Translations under genes and position numbers: made by a program
Shown: piece by piece, positions 63,913-64,000 of the stretch
Layout of the letters: the number at the start of each line of letters is the position of its first letter
Position numbering within the stretch: the first letter of the stretch is position 1
From: an uncultured Aquimarina sp.
GTDB taxonomy: Bacteria > Bacteroidota > Bacteroidia > Flavobacteriales > Flavobacteriaceae
Reading direction: 5' to 3'
NCBI GenBank assembly: GCA_947502885.1
Contig: CANNBP010000014.1
Location: forward strand, 62,001 to 126,000
Length of the DNA stretch: 64,000 nt
The notes under the pieces: generated by a model
What the model was told of the DNA's origin: nothing
What the model saw: the letters and a program-made list of their open reading frames with translations, nothing else
The model's database searches: none

Positions 63913-64000
63913 TTATTTTTTTATCACAGTCACTTCACGTTGTGGGAAAGGAATGCTTATTTCGTTTTCTCTAAACAAACGATCAATCTCAAATCGTATT
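63913..64000 (-). CDS. mechanosensitive (MscS-type) channel, C-terminal end (cut by window edge)
   Basis: The minus-strand frame reads RFEIDRLFRENEISIPFPQ, then REVTVIKK and TAA at 63913-63915. This is the typical end of MscS-family channels (R-x-E-I-x-x-x-F-x-E-N-x-I-x-I-P-F-P-Q). Only the last 28 codons are in the window. Confidence 0.8.
   Translation of the reverse strand, partial: IRFEIDRLFRENEISIPFPQREVTVIKK

Noticed and set aside
1..64000. tRNA or rRNA genes
   Set aside because: I looked through the gaps and saw no cloverleaf-like or rRNA-like segment, but a covariance-model search would be needed to be sure.

Overview
The window is a 64 kb stretch of an AT-rich chromosome from the Bacteroidota, almost certainly a member of the Flavobacteriaceae. 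Supporting signs are tandem CarboxypepD-reg/TonB-dependent receptors paired with DUF4249 lipoproteins, a type IX secretion (type B) sorting-domain remnant, a long-form GAPDH, flavobacterial small families (DUF6913-like, DUF6095-like), TAnnTTTG promoter boxes and almost no Shine-Dalgarno sequences. The genus cannot be fixed from this sequence alone. No rRNA, tRNA, CRISPR array, intact insertion sequence or prophage was seen.

Layout. Positions 1-6 kb (minus strand) hold the 5' part of dapA with a DUF6913-like partner, a YhhN-like membrane protein overlapping ligA, a LOG-family hydrolase, prmC and a GNAT acetyltransferase. Positions 6-10 kb (plus) hold a lipoprotein, ribD, a HAD hydrolase, an EamA transporter and a YigZ-type protein in a tight run, then a convergent thioesterase. 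Positions 10-13 kb hold dnaA, a low-molecular-weight tyrosine phosphatase and an RsmI-like methylase. Positions 13-16.5 kb (minus) hold a muralytic-like protein and a dapF-GNAT-mltG operon. Positions 16.6-26 kb (plus) hold a DegP/HtrA protease, GAPDH, a coiled-coil membrane protein, trmD, rplS and monomeric isocitrate dehydrogenase. Two decayed regions lie around rplS.

Positions 25.9-36 kb form the main accessory-looking block. An ECF sigma factor is followed by a membrane protein in the anti-sigma position, a DUF4097-like exported protein and a beta-barrel protein. Two successive copies of a receptor/DUF4249-lipoprotein unit follow. Positions 36-47 kb hold murQ, a DUF6095-like protein, DinB, a coiled-coil exported protein, an oxidoreductase, a MarR-OsmC pair behind a 38-bp perfect palindrome, a methyltransferase, a BCCT transporter and a class A penicillin-binding protein.

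Positions 47-57 kb (mostly minus) hold a large VIT-vWA-TonB-C-TPR-DUF2135 mosaic protein, a PAP2 phosphatase, an OmpA-like protein, a MATE exporter and a small HupE cassette. Positions 57-64 kb hold a lipoprotein with a CXXCH haem-binding motif, an M28 peptidase, PPK2, an outer-membrane-like protein paired with a sigma-54-type response regulator, and the end of an MscS channel gene.

Most of the window is ordinary housekeeping. The parts most worth a second look are the mosaic VIT/TonB-C protein, the palindrome over the MarR promoter, the response regulator with GAFTSA in place of GAFTGA and no HTH, the HupE/His-tailed lipoprotein cassette, the duplicated receptor units, and the type IX substrate pseudogene between trmD and rplS. 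I did not find clear proof of a wholly new system.
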